DNA from: Setomelanomma holmii
Lineage: Eukaryota; Ascomycota; Dothideomycetes; Pleosporales; Phaeosphaeriaceae
NCBI GenBank assembly: GCA_010015745.1
Contig: ML978161.1
Location: forward strand, 434,001 to 498,000
Direction: 5' to 3'
Length of the DNA: 64,000 nucleotides
The notes under the pieces are model-generated. The model ran no database searches. It was not told the DNA's origin and saw only the letters and a program-made list of their open reading frames with translations. Shown here piece by piece: positions 1 through 11,834 of the stretch. A program made the translations under genes and the position numbers. Position 1 is the first letter of the stretch; each line of letters opens with the position of its first letter.

Positions 1-6
1 CTCTAG

Positions 7-3000
7 GAAAGCGGAGAAGATGTGGATGAACCTCAAGAGGAGCCCCTACCAGCCATTGAGCGTGTGGCAACCCGTCGCAAGTCTTCACTGAGTCGACAAC
101 CGACAATGCGATCAGAGAGAACTTTCTCGTTCATTTCACCACTACCTAGTCCACCAGAAGAAAGGATCGAGCCCGTGATTCCTTCACGGCAGGCTTCGCG
201 TCGCAAGACTTCAATACCATCGCCGCCCATTGTAGAACGAGTGGCGTCTTCAGTATACTCTACCTCTCCTGAACCACAAGTCAGTCAGCAGATGTCCCGT
301 AGGAAGCCCACGATTGCTCCACTTCGTGAGCCTACGCCAATGTTCGAGCCAGAAGAACCTCTTCACATCGACCTTGAGGAGCCACCAGAGGAGGTGGACT
401 TCCAGCCGCCTGTAGAACGTGTTCGGAGAGCGACTACAGCTCCACAGGATGAAGAGGTTCCGGAAGTGACGGATCCTCCTCCAATTACTTCTTCTACATC
501 AGAAAATGTTGAAGAGCCTACAGATGAGTCTGTTTCCACAACAGCAGTATCGCGCCAATCGACTCGCCGAGCCAGCGTTCCGGATATCAAGCCTGAGCCT
601 GACTTCGAGCCTCCAGTAATGAGAATGGCACGTTCTATGACGCAGCCGAGTCAGAGACAATCCGTCAAATCTCCTTTACCGATCCCAGAAGAGTCTGTTG
701 ACGAGCCTACAATATCAAGGACTACGACACGACAGCCAGCTCAGAAACTGAAACAGTCGGAACTCGACCCTGATTTTGAGCCTCCGGTGATGAGAATGGC
801 TCGTTCGATGAGTCGCAGGGAGACTCTAAGGTCGCCTTCGCCTGTGCCAGAAGAGCCTGCTGAAGTACCTACGGTCTCGCGTGTGGTGCTGTTTACCACG
901 CGCAGAGCCACCGAGCCTGTCGTCATCGAGCCTGATGAGGAGGACTTGGAGCCACCTGCTATGCGGATGAGAACGGCAACTCAACCTCCGCTTCGAACAC
1001 CAAAGCCTGATGAGGAAGAGCTTCGGCAGGAGCCATCACCTGTGCCGGTGCTGCGCAAGGCCACCACTCGAGCCGTCGAAGAGCGTGAACCATCTCCGGA
1101 AGTGCCGACCCGGCTTGTCACTACTCGTCGTTTGAGTGAAGCAATGCCACCTCCAGAGCCATTAATGAGGAAGGCGACTACGCGCAGACGCACGGAAAGA
1201 ATCCCTTCGCCAGAATCTATGGTCCGTCGAGTGACAACTCGCATGCCAACCGAGTCACTCTCGAGGCCAGAGCCTGTTGCAAGACAAATGACACGACAGC
1301 CTACGGCGGGAATCCCCTCTCCGGAGGAGGTTATTCGACGAGTGACTACACGTAGACGGACGCGGCCGATAGAAGAGCCACTGGCACCGCCATCTTCGCC
1401 TTCAACCGAAGAGGAGGTGCAGCCGGATGGTGAACCTTCCCAGGAGTTGGAGCATGCCTTGCCTGTGTCGCGAGCGGCGGACGTACCTTCTCGAATGCAA
1501 ACGTTCAGCCTAGAGGTCCACCGCCAACGGACCGCGACAACGCCTCGAGAGCATACTTTGAGACGGCAATCGACTCAACCAGACGAATTTGCCTTGCCTG
1601 CGTCTAGTTCGTCCTACACAGCTTCGTCATACTCTCTCGCAGATGATGATCATGCAGTCGATGAGGTTGCTCAGCCTCCACCCGCGGAGACCGAAGAGGT
1701 CGAATTCATTCCTCCAGTTGAGAGTTTACGACGGCGAACCACCCTGAATGAACCTCCTGTCGAAGAGCCGCATCGTCAACCCACATACAGGTCCTCTCTG
1801 ATACTCTCGAGACGATCGACGGCAGCTTCACCGCATCCCACATTTGCAGAGCGGCATGCTACCTTTGAGCCGACGACAGCCACACCATCGCGGCGATCAA
1901 CGATCATGTCGGATCCAACAGCAGTCCAGACGGAAAGTCCAGCTGTCTCAAGGGTGACAACAGATCTGGCTCCTACCCTCAGTCGCAGTGGAACACAAGG
2001 AATACTCAAGCGACCCACTAGACAGTCAACGGATGCTGAACTGGTTCCACTTCCTCCCTCGCGACAGCTAACCCGGCAGCCAACGGAGCCTCAAATGGTC
2101 GCTCTCCCCCCTTCACGGCAGGTCACAAGACAAAGGACAGGGCCACAATTAATACCATTGCCAGCCTCGAGGCAACCGACGGGATTCATTTCTCGACGGT
2201 CATCGGAATACGACATGCCCGGACTCACTCAGCGGAATGTTGAGAAAAGCCCAGAAGACGAGCCTACTCCTGACAAGCAGCCCAGTCGTCGTCAAACACA
2301 AGTGCCGCCCCAAAGACAGTCCGGATATGGCATGCCTAGGCTTATTCAACGGAATGTGGAAGACGAAGCCAAAGAGGAAGAGCCAGTTGTAGAGCGTCAG
2401 CCCACCGGTCAGCGTACAATCGTAAGCAGGCGACCAACACAGGTGCCATACATACTCCACCGCCGAGACGAAAAGAGCAGCCAGCGCGCAGGAAGCGAAG
2501 ACCTCTGGGTCCAGTCGCGAAACCGAAGCATGAAGCACAGCCAATCGGGCGGGCAGAGCCCGAACCCGAACCCGAAATACAGCCACCTACTGAGCCCCAT
2601 CGGGACCGACAATCAGTCAAGCCCTTTCGACACGCGGCACCAGAACAGGTACCAGGATCTCCTGGGGAAACGCTAAAAAGGCCAAGAGGTTATACAAACC
2701 CACCTGGACCTGCCCGAGCAGCTGCAGTCCAGGCTCGAAAGGACGACTATTACCCCCGTCTCGCGCCAGTCGTGTTGACCGCAGAGACGACTATCCACGA
2801 CCCCATGTTGCGCCCGTCAGAAGAGATGTTCATCCACCACCCAAACCCTTACCAGCGCCTGTCCAGCGAGAATACTCTCAGCCTAACTATGGTCCGCCCC
2901 GAAGAGACCACTCTCAGCCTAGCTATCCGCGGCCTCAACGAGACTACCCGCCGGTCAGACCTAGAGCTTACCCGGAAGCCGACCCTCGCGGCGAACCTCG

Positions 3001-3961
3001 TCAGCAGCCCCTTCGTGGCAAAGCGCCGAAATCCTCTCAGCATAAACCTGAAACGCAATAGGCCCCTCGTAACGAAGAGAAGACGCCTAATTGGTTCCAA
3101 ATGCACTTACCTCTACGTCGGCAGAATGCTCACCAGGAGCCCGTTCCGCCGGAGCCAGTTGCGCAAGAGAAGGCTTTCTCAGGGCCTGTCCGCAGAGATG
3201 CCCACGATGACTCGCAAACGAAGGACGAGCCTCTTCAAGAGGAAGAGGGGTGGGGATCCAGGAATCGAACAAGCGCCAGCGCTCGAGAGAAGTCGAACCC
3301 AACGAAGGTCGTCGATAGCGGATTTAATAAGGGCACGCCCAGCTCCATCGCGAGCCCCAACAGCTCCAGCACGAGCCCCAACGAATGCTGCAAAATCGGG
3401 AGTACTTTCCCGCAGAGCGACAGCGACCCCAGGCGCGGCCGTCTCACGAGTAGCAGATTCAAGAATGGGAGAGACAAAGGGCAGCGGAACAGCAACGGGA
3501 GAGAGTGACCTACCCACGTCGCCAGCAAAGCTCGGAAGGGGACAGCAGCCGGAAGGGATGAGAAGGCAGGGGATGAGAAAGCAGCGGACAAACGACCTAA
3601 GCAGCCAGGCGCAAGGCCTTCTCTTTTCCCGCGCCGCCAATCGACCACAATATACGACTCCAGCTCTAGCGACCCGAATGCGATACCGCAGCGATCAGCC
3701 AAACCAGGCTCAGGTCGCAAGGACTCGTTCTTCGGACAGAGATCGCCTGCAAAAAGAACTGCGAGCTTCTTCGGACGGGGGAAGGAGTCAACGCCCGGGG
3801 GAGCGGCGTACTCGAAGGGACCAAGTAGAGCTCCAGCGAAGCCAGCTGAGCAGCCAAAGGCACAGCAACCGGCAGACAAGGTCGGCGCGAAGGGTGTTCA
3901 GGGAGGCTCGAGAGTAAATCCGTTGAAGGGTAGATGGGGTTGGGAGTGGGGACGTGGTTGA
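7..3961 (+). pseudogene. Repetitive disordered Pro/Glu/Arg-rich protein, 3' part, frame-broken
   Basis: The sequence opens with CTCTAG, which looks like an intron acceptor, so the exon probably starts at 7 and the gene begins outside the window. Frame 1 is open to 2676. It encodes degenerate repeats of S-R-Q-x-T-R type separated by acidic Pro-rich spacers, plus repeated PPVMRMARSM blocks near 610-800. No enzyme domain is visible and the product looks intrinsically disordered. Coding character then moves to frame 0 (about 2440-2770), frame 2 (2774-3260, with a TAG at 3059-3061), frame 1 (about 3260-3310), frame 0 (3310-3520) and frame 2 to the TGA at 3959-3961. Each move is by -1. The match between KDDYYPRLAPV in frame 0 and RDDYPRPHVAPV in frame 2 supports one original frame. 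It is probably a decaying gene; an uncorrected stretch of assembly is the alternative. The function is unknown. Confidence 0.6.
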
Positions 3962-5312
3962 TTGGGACGATGAAGTGTGGTGGGAGACCGATTGATTTGC
4001 TAGCACGTGTGGTTCTCTCATTCCTGTACCTATACATGCATTCGTTCCCTACTGCTGGACGGTGGTAACTGATGCACTCTTCATCCATTCAGATCTTATG
4101 TCCTCGCGAATCTAAACATCAGCGCACATGTAACACTTTGTATGAAACAGTCATCGCCACCGAGCGGGATCTCCCTATACGCAGGCAAGTATGAACTTTA
4201 GCATATTGGATACCTTCATGTCAGCCATGGACTCGATCTGGGTCGAAGTCTGCGGGCGGGTACCTGGATAATTCGCGGTTATCCTCGGTTTGGTAAAGCG
4301 CAGCCAAGCGGGGATAAGACTGTGACCCCCGCGATCAATCCACCCACCACAACCACGACTCAAGATAGAGTCCATCAGCTCGACCATCAAACTGGATCAC
4401 CGGATCAAGACTGCTAGATTTCATTGCACCATTCCATCTCCGTTCGTTTTCGCCAACAAGGCCCAATTTTCTGGACGCCACGCGAGTCTGCGTAGACCTC
4501 GCAGCAGTGTGCAGAGCTTTGCGAGGCCAGACACCATAAGTTCATCTGGTTTAGACATGGCGCAAGTGCTTCATATGTATTGTAGCACGGATGCCACGCT
4601 AAAAATGGAAAGACAGGCAATATCTGCATCATACGTGCAATCTCCAGCAGCAACACGTCGGAAGCGACCAACCGTGCTGCGATGCCGACCGGCCGAAACC
4701 GATTGCCCGATCTTTCACCGGAAGCTGAGGCAAACCTCATGACGAGCTCGACATCAAACGAAACGCAGCAAGTTTGGTGTCTCGAGCCATATCTGAGCTC
4801 GTGCAACCGCCGCATCCTGAGTTTTGAACAGAATGGTCATCACGATTTGTGATATTCAAATGAGCTCGGAGAGTGAACGTATGACGCGGATGACAAAACA
4901 TGGACGCAACACACGATTTGCAACCACGCCAACAGCCGCGGACTTCAGCCCCGTAGTCGATGCACAGGCACCGGATCCATGAGATCTCTATGTCGTCGCT
5001 AGCTGATTGGTGCATCGTCCTTATGTAAGGCTCAAAGGAAGAGTTCTGCTCCTCCAGGTACTAGCGCGAATTGCGTGATCGCACGTCTTCATCCCCAGGG
5101 ATCGCACCTTGCGGAGATGGGTTACAAAGCGAGCCGATGGCGGAGCCCAATATATACTCCAGGCTGTGGGCGTCGACGTCTTTTCCCTCTCCAGAAGCCA
5201 GCAAGTCGTAATAGTATTTTCTTTTTGCAGAGCCTCGTGGAAGTACAAGCCATCACTTTTCTCTTCAAGTCTGTCTGCACGAGCCACTTCAGCATCCCGC
5301 CACACCACGAAG
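3962..5312. other. Intergenic, 1.35 kb; promoter of PAPS reductase at its right end
   Basis: I see no gene here. Open frames on both strands are short and have no family features. A TATA-like AATATATACT lies at about 5149-5158, roughly 160 bp before the PAPS reductase ATG. Confidence 0.6.
5151..5156 (+). promoter_or_regulatory. TATA-like element upstream of PAPS reductase
   Basis: TATATA stands about 157 bp before the ATG at 5313, which is compatible with a TATA box followed by a 5' leader. This is a position-based inference only. Confidence 0.35.
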
Positions 5313-6273
5313 ATGTCGTCACAACTGTTTGACAGCAAGGAGCAATATCCTCCATCTCCAACGATCCGCAGTGAAGAATCAGGCTATGCTTCAGGGGACG
5401 CAAGTCAGGATAGCCTGACCGAGATTTTTTTCAGCAAGCCGCATCTGAAGTTCATCAACTCCCAATTGCAGAAGCTTGAACCTCAGGGTGAGTTTCACCC
5501 TTTGACATCGATCAAGGTCTCATCTGACATCACTAGACATTCTCAAATGGTGCATCATGACTCTACCTGGGCTCTTTCAGACTACTGCATTTGGTCTTAC
5601 TGGTCTCGTGACTGTCGACATGCTTTCCAAGCTTGAAGGTCCGCTCAAACACAACATCGATCTGATCTTCCTGGACACTCTCTACCACTTCGACGAGACA
5701 TACACTCTGGTCGACCGTGTACGGAGACGTTACGGAACCCCCGTCCACGTCTACAAACCCGCCGGCTGCGATACTGTCGACGACTTTGCCCGAAAGCATG
5801 GCGACAAGCTGTGGGACACCAATGACGAACTATACGACTATGTCGCCAAGGTCGAACCCGCTGAGCGTGCCTACTCCGAACTTCAAGTCAAGGCCGTCCT
5901 GACGGGACGACGACGCAGCCAAGGTGCCCAACGTGGTGATTTGGACATAGTTGAGGTCACCGAGGACGGGTTGATCAAGATCAACCCATTGGCCAACTGG
6001 AGTTTCGCCCAGGTCAAAGCGTATGTCGATGCCAACGATGTCCCCTACAACGAGCTTCTCAACCAAGGCTACAAGAGTGTCGGTGACTGGCACTCGACTC
6101 AACCCGTTGCTGCTGGTGAGGATGAGCGTGCCGGACGATGGAACGGCAAGGCGAAGACTGAATGCGGCATTCACAACCCCAAGTCTCGCTATGCGCAGTT
6201 TCTTCTCGAGCAGGAATTGAAGAAGCAGCAGGAAGCATTGAGCAATGCTTTAGAGAAGGTATCCATTGTATAG
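5313..6273 (+). CDS. MET16: Phosphoadenylyl-sulfate (PAPS) reductase
   Basis: Exons are 5313-5487 and 5537-6273 (intron GTGAGT...CTAG), giving 303 residues. The enzyme reduces PAPS to sulfite and PAP with thioredoxin, the reductive step of sulfate assimilation, in the cytosol. Visible motifs are the N-terminal PAPS-reductase block QTTAFGLTGLV (about residue 74), LFLDTLYHF-type substrate-loop residues, TGRRRSQGAQRG and the C-terminal KTECGIH signature with the catalytic Cys at about residue 268. The N-terminal 55 residues are the variable fungal extension. ATP sulfurylase follows 642 bp downstream on the same strand, so two steps of one pathway sit together. The frame is intact. The start is the first ATG in frame and lies just before conserved sequence; an earlier start would extend into the leader. 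Confidence 0.95.
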
Positions 6274-6915
6274 ACGCTTGTGGAATTTTGTCGTTTTCTC
6301 TATGTTATTGAGCATTAGCATGGCGTTTGGGTATTGGACACGACTTGACATGTCGTTTGAGCATGAGAGCATTTTCCAAAGGCAGGGCCGGATCGAACAA
6401 GTAGCATAACGGGGCCGAGAACCACCGTACACGAGCCAAGCAAGCTCGACGATCAAATAAAGTTAAAAAGCAAACTCCCATGTCATCGTGATCGGAAGGC
6501 TTCAAACCATACAGGACGGTTGTCCCCAGCTTGGCCATCCCCACGTCACTATGTAATAGTCACTTCCGTCCAACGAAAGTCCGGAAGAGACAGCCTCTGA
6601 CAAACTCGTGCAATTGCGCAATCGGTTCCAAGAATTTGCCGGCCCATACAGCCCACCCGCCTGGACCCTAGTCTTAGTTTTTGCGGAAGACAGAGCTATT
6701 AATGGTCAACAAAAGAGCAATGGGTACCGGAAGCCAGAGAATAAAAGGCTCGACGCGCCCGGTGCCGCAGAGCCTTCATAGACGCGTTCATCTTTTCAAG
6801 ACTTGACCGTACCCGGACACAAAGATCTCACCGGATAGGAGCACCTCGTGGTCCTCACGGACGAAAACTGCATTTGAAACTCTTCGACAGCCTTTTTATC
6901 TAGCAACTTCACAGC
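6274..6915. other. Intergenic, promoter of ATP sulfurylase
   Basis: There is no gene. An AATAAAAG stretch at about 6740-6747 could act as a weak TATA element about 170 bp before the ATP sulfurylase ATG. I looked for the CYS3/MetR palindrome ATGRYRYCAT and did not find a clean copy. Confidence 0.5.
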
Positions 6916-8848
6916 ATGGCTAACGCACCACATGGTATGCGGGACACTGAGAATCTGCAACTGGCGCAAGAATGCTGACAGAATGACCACAGGCGGAGTC
7001 CTGAAGGACTTGATTGCGCGCGATGCACCCCGGAGACAGGAGCTCTATGCTGAGGCCGAGAAGCTGCCCGCCATCACACTATCCGACAGGCAATTGTGCG
7101 ATCTGGAATTGATCTTGAACGGTGGATTTTCGCCATTGGAGGGTCAGTCGTCATTTCGCCGCACTAGCGAGGGGCATTTTTCCTGCGCGCCCCTCGCGTT
7201 TGGCGTGTTTGCTTCGGAACCGACCCCTGACAAACTTCACCAGGTTTCCTGAACGAGAAGGATTACAATGGCGTTGTTGCGGAGAACCGTCTCGCTGACG
7301 GCAATCTCTTCTCCATCCCGATCACTCTCGATGTATCAAAAGAGACCATCGACGAGGTGGGCGTAAAGCCTGGTGCGCGTATTGCGCTGCGCGACTTCCG
7401 CGACGACCGCAACCTCGCCATCATCACCGTCGACGACGTATACCAGCCAGACAAGAAGAAGGAGGCCAAAGAGGTCTTTGGCGGCGATGAGGAGCACCCG
7501 GCGATCAAGTACCTTTTCAACACTGCGAAGGACTTCTATGTTGGTGGAAAGGTCGAGGCGATCGACCGTCTGGAGCACTACGACTATGTCGGTTTGCGGT
7601 ATACGCCTGCAGAGCTGCGTCTGCACTTTGACAAGCTCGGCTGGCAAAAGGTCGTTGCTTTCCAGACCAGGAATCCCATGCACCGCGCTCATCGTGAGCT
7701 TACTGTCCGCGCTGCCCGAGCTCGCCAGGCCAATGTTCTGATCCACCCCGTTGTTGGTCTTACCAAGCCTGGTGACATTGATCACTTCACTCGTGTTCGC
7801 GTCTACCAGGCGCTGATGCCTCGCTACCCCAACGGAATGGCTGTATTGGCTCTTCTGCCTCTTGCTATGCGTATGGGCGGTCCCCGTGAGGCCATCTGGC
7901 ACGCCATTATCCGCAAGAACCACGGTGCAACTCACTTCATTGTTGGTCGTGACCATGCTGGTCCTGGCAAGAACTCCAAAGGTGTCGACTTCTACGGTCC
8001 GTACGATGCTCAGACCGCAGTTGAGAAGTACAGGGATGAGCTTGGTATTGAGGTCGTTCCGTTCCAGCAGATGACCTACCTGCCAGACACAGACGAGTAC
8101 AAGCCCAAGGATGAGGTTGAGGCGGGTATCAAAACTCTTGACATCTCAGGAACAGGTATGTTCGCTTCTGTTACTGACTGCAGGACAAGGACTAACATCA
8201 TCTCCAGAACTCCGCAAGCGCCTCCGAACAGGCCAAGAGATCCCTGAATGGTTCTCCTACCCCGAAGTCGTCCGCGTCCTCCGCGAATCCCACCCTCCCC
8301 GTAGCCAACAAGGTTTCACCGTCTTCCTCACCGGCTACCAAAACTCGGGCAAAGACGCCATCGCCCGCGCCCTCAACGTCACACTCAACCAGCAAGGCGG
8401 CCGCTCCGTCTCGCTCCTCCTCGGCGAAACCGTCCGCTCAGAACTCTCCTCCGACCTCGGCTTCTCGCGCGACGACCGTGACAAGAACATTGCACGCATT
8501 GCATTCGTCGCATCCGAGCTCACCAAGGCCGGTGCCGCTGCCATCGTTGCGCCCATTGCGCCGTTCGCAGCTGCCCGCAAGGCGGCGAAGGAGACAGTCG
8601 AGAAGTACGGCTCTTTCTACCTCGTGCACGTTGCGACGCCGCTCGAGCACGCCGAGAAGACCGACAAGCGCGGCATTTATGCCAAGGCGCGTGCAGGCGA
8701 AATTAAGGGCTTCACTGGTGTGGACGATCCGTATGAGGTGCCCGAGAAGGCGGATTTGGTTGTCGACGTGTCGAAGACGAATGTGAGGACGGCGGTGCAT
8801 CAGATTGTGCTGCTTTTGGAGAGCCAGGGGTTGTTGACGCAGTTGTAG
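6916..8848 (+). CDS. MET3: ATP sulfurylase (sulfate adenylyltransferase), fungal allosteric type
   Basis: Exons are 6916-6934, 6993-7142, 7244-8155 and 8208-8848, giving 573 residues, the usual length for filamentous fungi. It makes APS from ATP and sulfate, the first step of sulfate assimilation. The catalytic domain shows QTRNPMHRAH at residues 197-206 and GRDHAG further on. From about residue 390 the protein resembles APS kinase, with a modified P-loop (GYQNSGKDA). In this family that domain lacks kinase activity and binds PAPS as an allosteric inhibitor. The first exon is only 19 nt (MANAPH), and phase-1 splicing joins it to GVLKDL. All four exons read without lesions. The upstream neighbour is PAPS reductase. 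The corresponding genes (sA, sC) are also linked in Aspergillus nidulans (established knowledge). Confidence 0.97.
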
Positions 8849-10123
8849 ATGTTTGCGTCGTATGGGTTAGGATCTGGGCTGGTTGCATGTTGTTGCGATG
8901 ATTATGACGACTTTCAAGACGCATGATATGGATGATTTGGGTATAAAAGGGTGAACGAACACTTATTGAGTAAGATTAAAAGAGACGCACACGCGTCTGC
9001 ATCGGGTGCATTTATGCTCTCTTTTGTCCTCGACTTCTCGCAGATGATAAACTCATCCGGATGCTTTCCCTTCAATGTCTTCTGAGTATGGGGTTGAACA
9101 CATCGCGACCATGTATAGCTAACGACGTTTTCCAAAGCATACGCAAACATTTCATTGCATGCGCTGCAACCAATCATTACAAAACCTGCAGCGCCTCGAG
9201 CCAAAAACTCCGTCATCTTCAAAGAACCAGTTTTGACTCCGATTTGCTGTTTCAAACCAACATCCCAACTCCCATCATCGCCGCACCTCCAAGTATAGCC
9301 ACATACTGCGCATCTAGAATAATCATCAGCTCAACTCTCATCAAGCCCACTTAGCCTCAAGTAGAAAACTTATCAGTACATGCCGGCGCAAGCGCAGATT
9401 CACTCCTCACGCTCGCAATCGACGCCGATACAGATGAGATTCGTTCCGAAAGCGAACTTAGGACTGGGTCTGGTGATTGTGTGCTTGCAGGATACGATGT
9501 TGTCAATGTCGAGGGGGAGAGGCCGAGGCTCCGCGTGCCAGTGCCTTGTACCAGGGATAGAGAGAAGAGTATTGAGAGGATGAGTGTAAGGTAGACGCCT
9601 GAGAGCATTGTTGTGGTGGTAGTTCTTGCTTCGCGAGATATGGACTGGCTGGAATTTGCTCGAATGGAGACTGGCCTGTGACATTTGGTCAGTTGTCTCG
9701 AACTGAAATTTCGAAGTCTCTCCCTGTGTGAGATTTTCTTTGCAGATAGATTGAGTGTTTAGATATGACGCGTGCTGAGGTCGGTAGAATCCGGGGTAAA
9801 CACCAGGGATATATCCGACACCTGGTCAAGCATGGTTTTCCAAAACCAACATCTTCATCCGCATTGTCAAGGACCTGGACGTTTGTCACGCACTCACTGA
9901 GCTCCATCTCGCCCACCTATGCGGGAGGATGTCATTGCACATCAGCATGCAGCTTTCGACATGATCCTCTCCCACACTGCGATTTTCTCAACTGACGATC
10001 ACCACTTCCCTTGCACATCTGGCATTCTTTATCCAAGAGATGTCTGTTGATGTGCCTGAACCACATATTCTAAGTCAATTTCCTCGACGCGATGCGGCGC
10101 CTTTCCCAACATATCAAACATTG
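8849..10123. other. Gene-poor stretch, 1.3 kb
   Basis: Apart from a possible small secreted protein at 9357-9608 (minus), nothing is convincing. A minus-strand open frame at 8914-9255 looks protein-like but has no ATG at its start and no recognisable family. Confidence 0.5.
9357..9608 (-). CDS. Possible small secreted protein
   Basis: This is an 83-residue frame with an ATG start. The first 22 residues form a good signal-peptide pattern: a short N-region, the hydrophobic core VYLTLILSILFSLSL, then a small-residue cleavage region near VQGTG. The rest is Ser/Thr/Pro-rich with a single Cys near the end, so it is not a classic Cys-rich effector. No family is recognised, and nothing else in the surrounding 1.3 kb supports a gene. 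It may be a chance frame; transcription evidence would decide. Confidence 0.3.
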   Translation of the reverse strand: MLSGVYLTLILSILFSLSLVQGTGTRSLGLSPSTLTTSYPASTQSPDPVLSSLSERISSVSASIASVRSESALAPACTDKFST

Positions 10124-11006
10124 TTATCGAGGATCCCCCTTTACGGCGACGTGCTGCTTTAACTGGAAGACAAGGTGCATGCCTTTACACGCCTCTGCGC
10201 CAGTAGGAAGATGCAGTATGCTGGCCTTATTGTTCAGGTCTACGTCGAAATCGCATCCCGTGCAGCTCCATTTGGGAGGCAGCTCCGACCACTTATCAGA
10301 CCTCTGGAGTTCCAAGGCACCAGTACAAAAGCTGATTTGTGATCCTTTGCCTTCGTTTGGCATACTTTGGCATACTTCCTCTGCTTTGGGAAGCTTATAC
10401 ATTGGTAAAGGGCCAATCTGGTCCAACTCCTCTTTGCGCTCGGCACAGCTTTGCGCTCGATGGTACCGAAGTTGCTCATCAGAAGTTCGGAGCTTTGCAG
10501 CACGCAAATCAGAGCTGGGATCGACTTTTCTCTTCTTCGGATGTAATGTATTGTTCGTTATAGGCGCGGCCACGCTAAGTCGCTGATACTGTTGCGCTAG
10601 TGCCGAGATGGAGTCCGCCCTGGAGCGATTGATGATGTTGCGAATCAGCGTGAATTCTACCGCGTCCTCGAGGACTAGCGTCTGAAGTGTCCTGAGGATC
10701 TGAGTGAGCTGTCCTCTTTCTTGCGGTCGCTATACAGCATCAGCATCTTCTATCGGTTCAGTGTTCACGGCGGTCCTTACAGTCGCCATAGGCGAATCTT
10801 AGGCCTATTCGTGCAAGACCTAGATCGTACTTGTGCTGCAGTTGCAAAGGCGCAGATCTCGCCGTACGTCGTAGATCTAATATCTGATCATTTTCTCCGT
10901 TTACCTTCTTGGCCTTCCGCCTTGTACGCGATTCAAGGTAGGCGGCTACGCCAGAGAAGGGGCTGATGATACTAGCAACAAGTGCGACGACATCAATACC
11001 GATCAT
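10124..11006 (-). pseudogene. Fungal hydrophobic-N-terminus family, relict copy 1
   Basis: The N-terminal part (11006 to about 10780) has a hydrophobic start (IDVVALVASIISPFSGVAAYL), a basic stretch (RTRRKAKK), then QHKYDLGLARIGLRFAYGD. A second piece (from about 10730 to 10124) carries ERGQLTQILRTLQTL, then DSISALAQQYQRLSVAAP and a Ser/Lys-rich tail. The same order occurs in copy 2 at 11835-12568. Between the two pieces a GTAAGG donor and a TATAG acceptor are visible, but their phases do not match, so the join is broken by one base. The short hydrophobic N-terminus recalls HeLo-like or NLR-associated fungal proteins, which is a weak inference. The function is unknown. Confidence 0.5.
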
Positions 11007-11834
11007 GTTCTGTTGGGGATTACGTGCTGATGCGAGTGGCGGAACGAAGAAACGGAAAGAATGAAGACCTAATCAGGTTCATGGAGCCTGAGGTTGAGGC
11101 CCTTTCTCAACAGAAAAGTAGTAGAGCAAACCTATCAAAGACAGAGCGACGAATCATAACAAGCGGCGCAAAGCGGTCGTGTAATGACGGAGCACGCAGC
11201 TGTAGCGGGGTTCGTGCAGCTCGTCGTTCCGGTGAAGACAGCCACACGTCCTCCACTCTGAACGTGCATTTGTTCTTCAATCCTCTTACCGCTACGATGA
11301 CACGTTTCCTATACCTCATTACGTACACCAAAATATATCGCTTCTCGCACGGCAATTATTTCAATCGACGATCGTCGCTGTCAGGGCACGCATGTACCTG
11401 AAAGATCCAGATGGGAGATGTTCATGCATGTACTTCCGCCACATATCGAAGTCACTATTTGGAAACAATGCACAGACTGACCTCGAAGGACGAGGTGTAA
11501 CGGTCAAGCCATGATCGCAGCAACCGATTAGTTGAAAACGATGTAGGCGGCTTTGCTCGGGTGAGCCTAAAAGAAACGGCATCGAAAGAACTCCTCTAAC
11601 ATCACATCGGATCCCGTCAAACGATGCTTCCGAGAAGCTTCAGATTGACGAAGGTTATTGAAGACACGTCGACCTAGCGAACGTCCAGCAAAGATCTTCA
11701 ATGATGAGTTTTTCTGCGCGTTTGCGCTCCACCGCTGTCCACTATTTCTCCCTTGATCTTCAGATGCGCTACCCGGAGGTTTTACGTTCACAGCTTTCAA
11801 AAATTCCGCGACTGCGAAAATTAGCCTCAGTCTG
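11007..11834. other. Spacer between relict copies 1 and 2
   Basis: No gene was recognised in these 828 bp. Open frames on both strands are short and lack family features. Confidence 0.5.

Noticed and set aside
7143..7243. Frame break in ATP sulfurylase between residues 56 and 57
   Set aside because: It is a normal phase-1 intron (GTCAGT...CACCAG); removing it restores S-P-L-E-G-F-L-N-E-K.
8914..9255. 113-codon minus-strand frame downstream of ATP sulfurylase
   Set aside because: It has no ATG at its start and no recognisable domain, and the upstream continuation changes frame. I left it uncalled.
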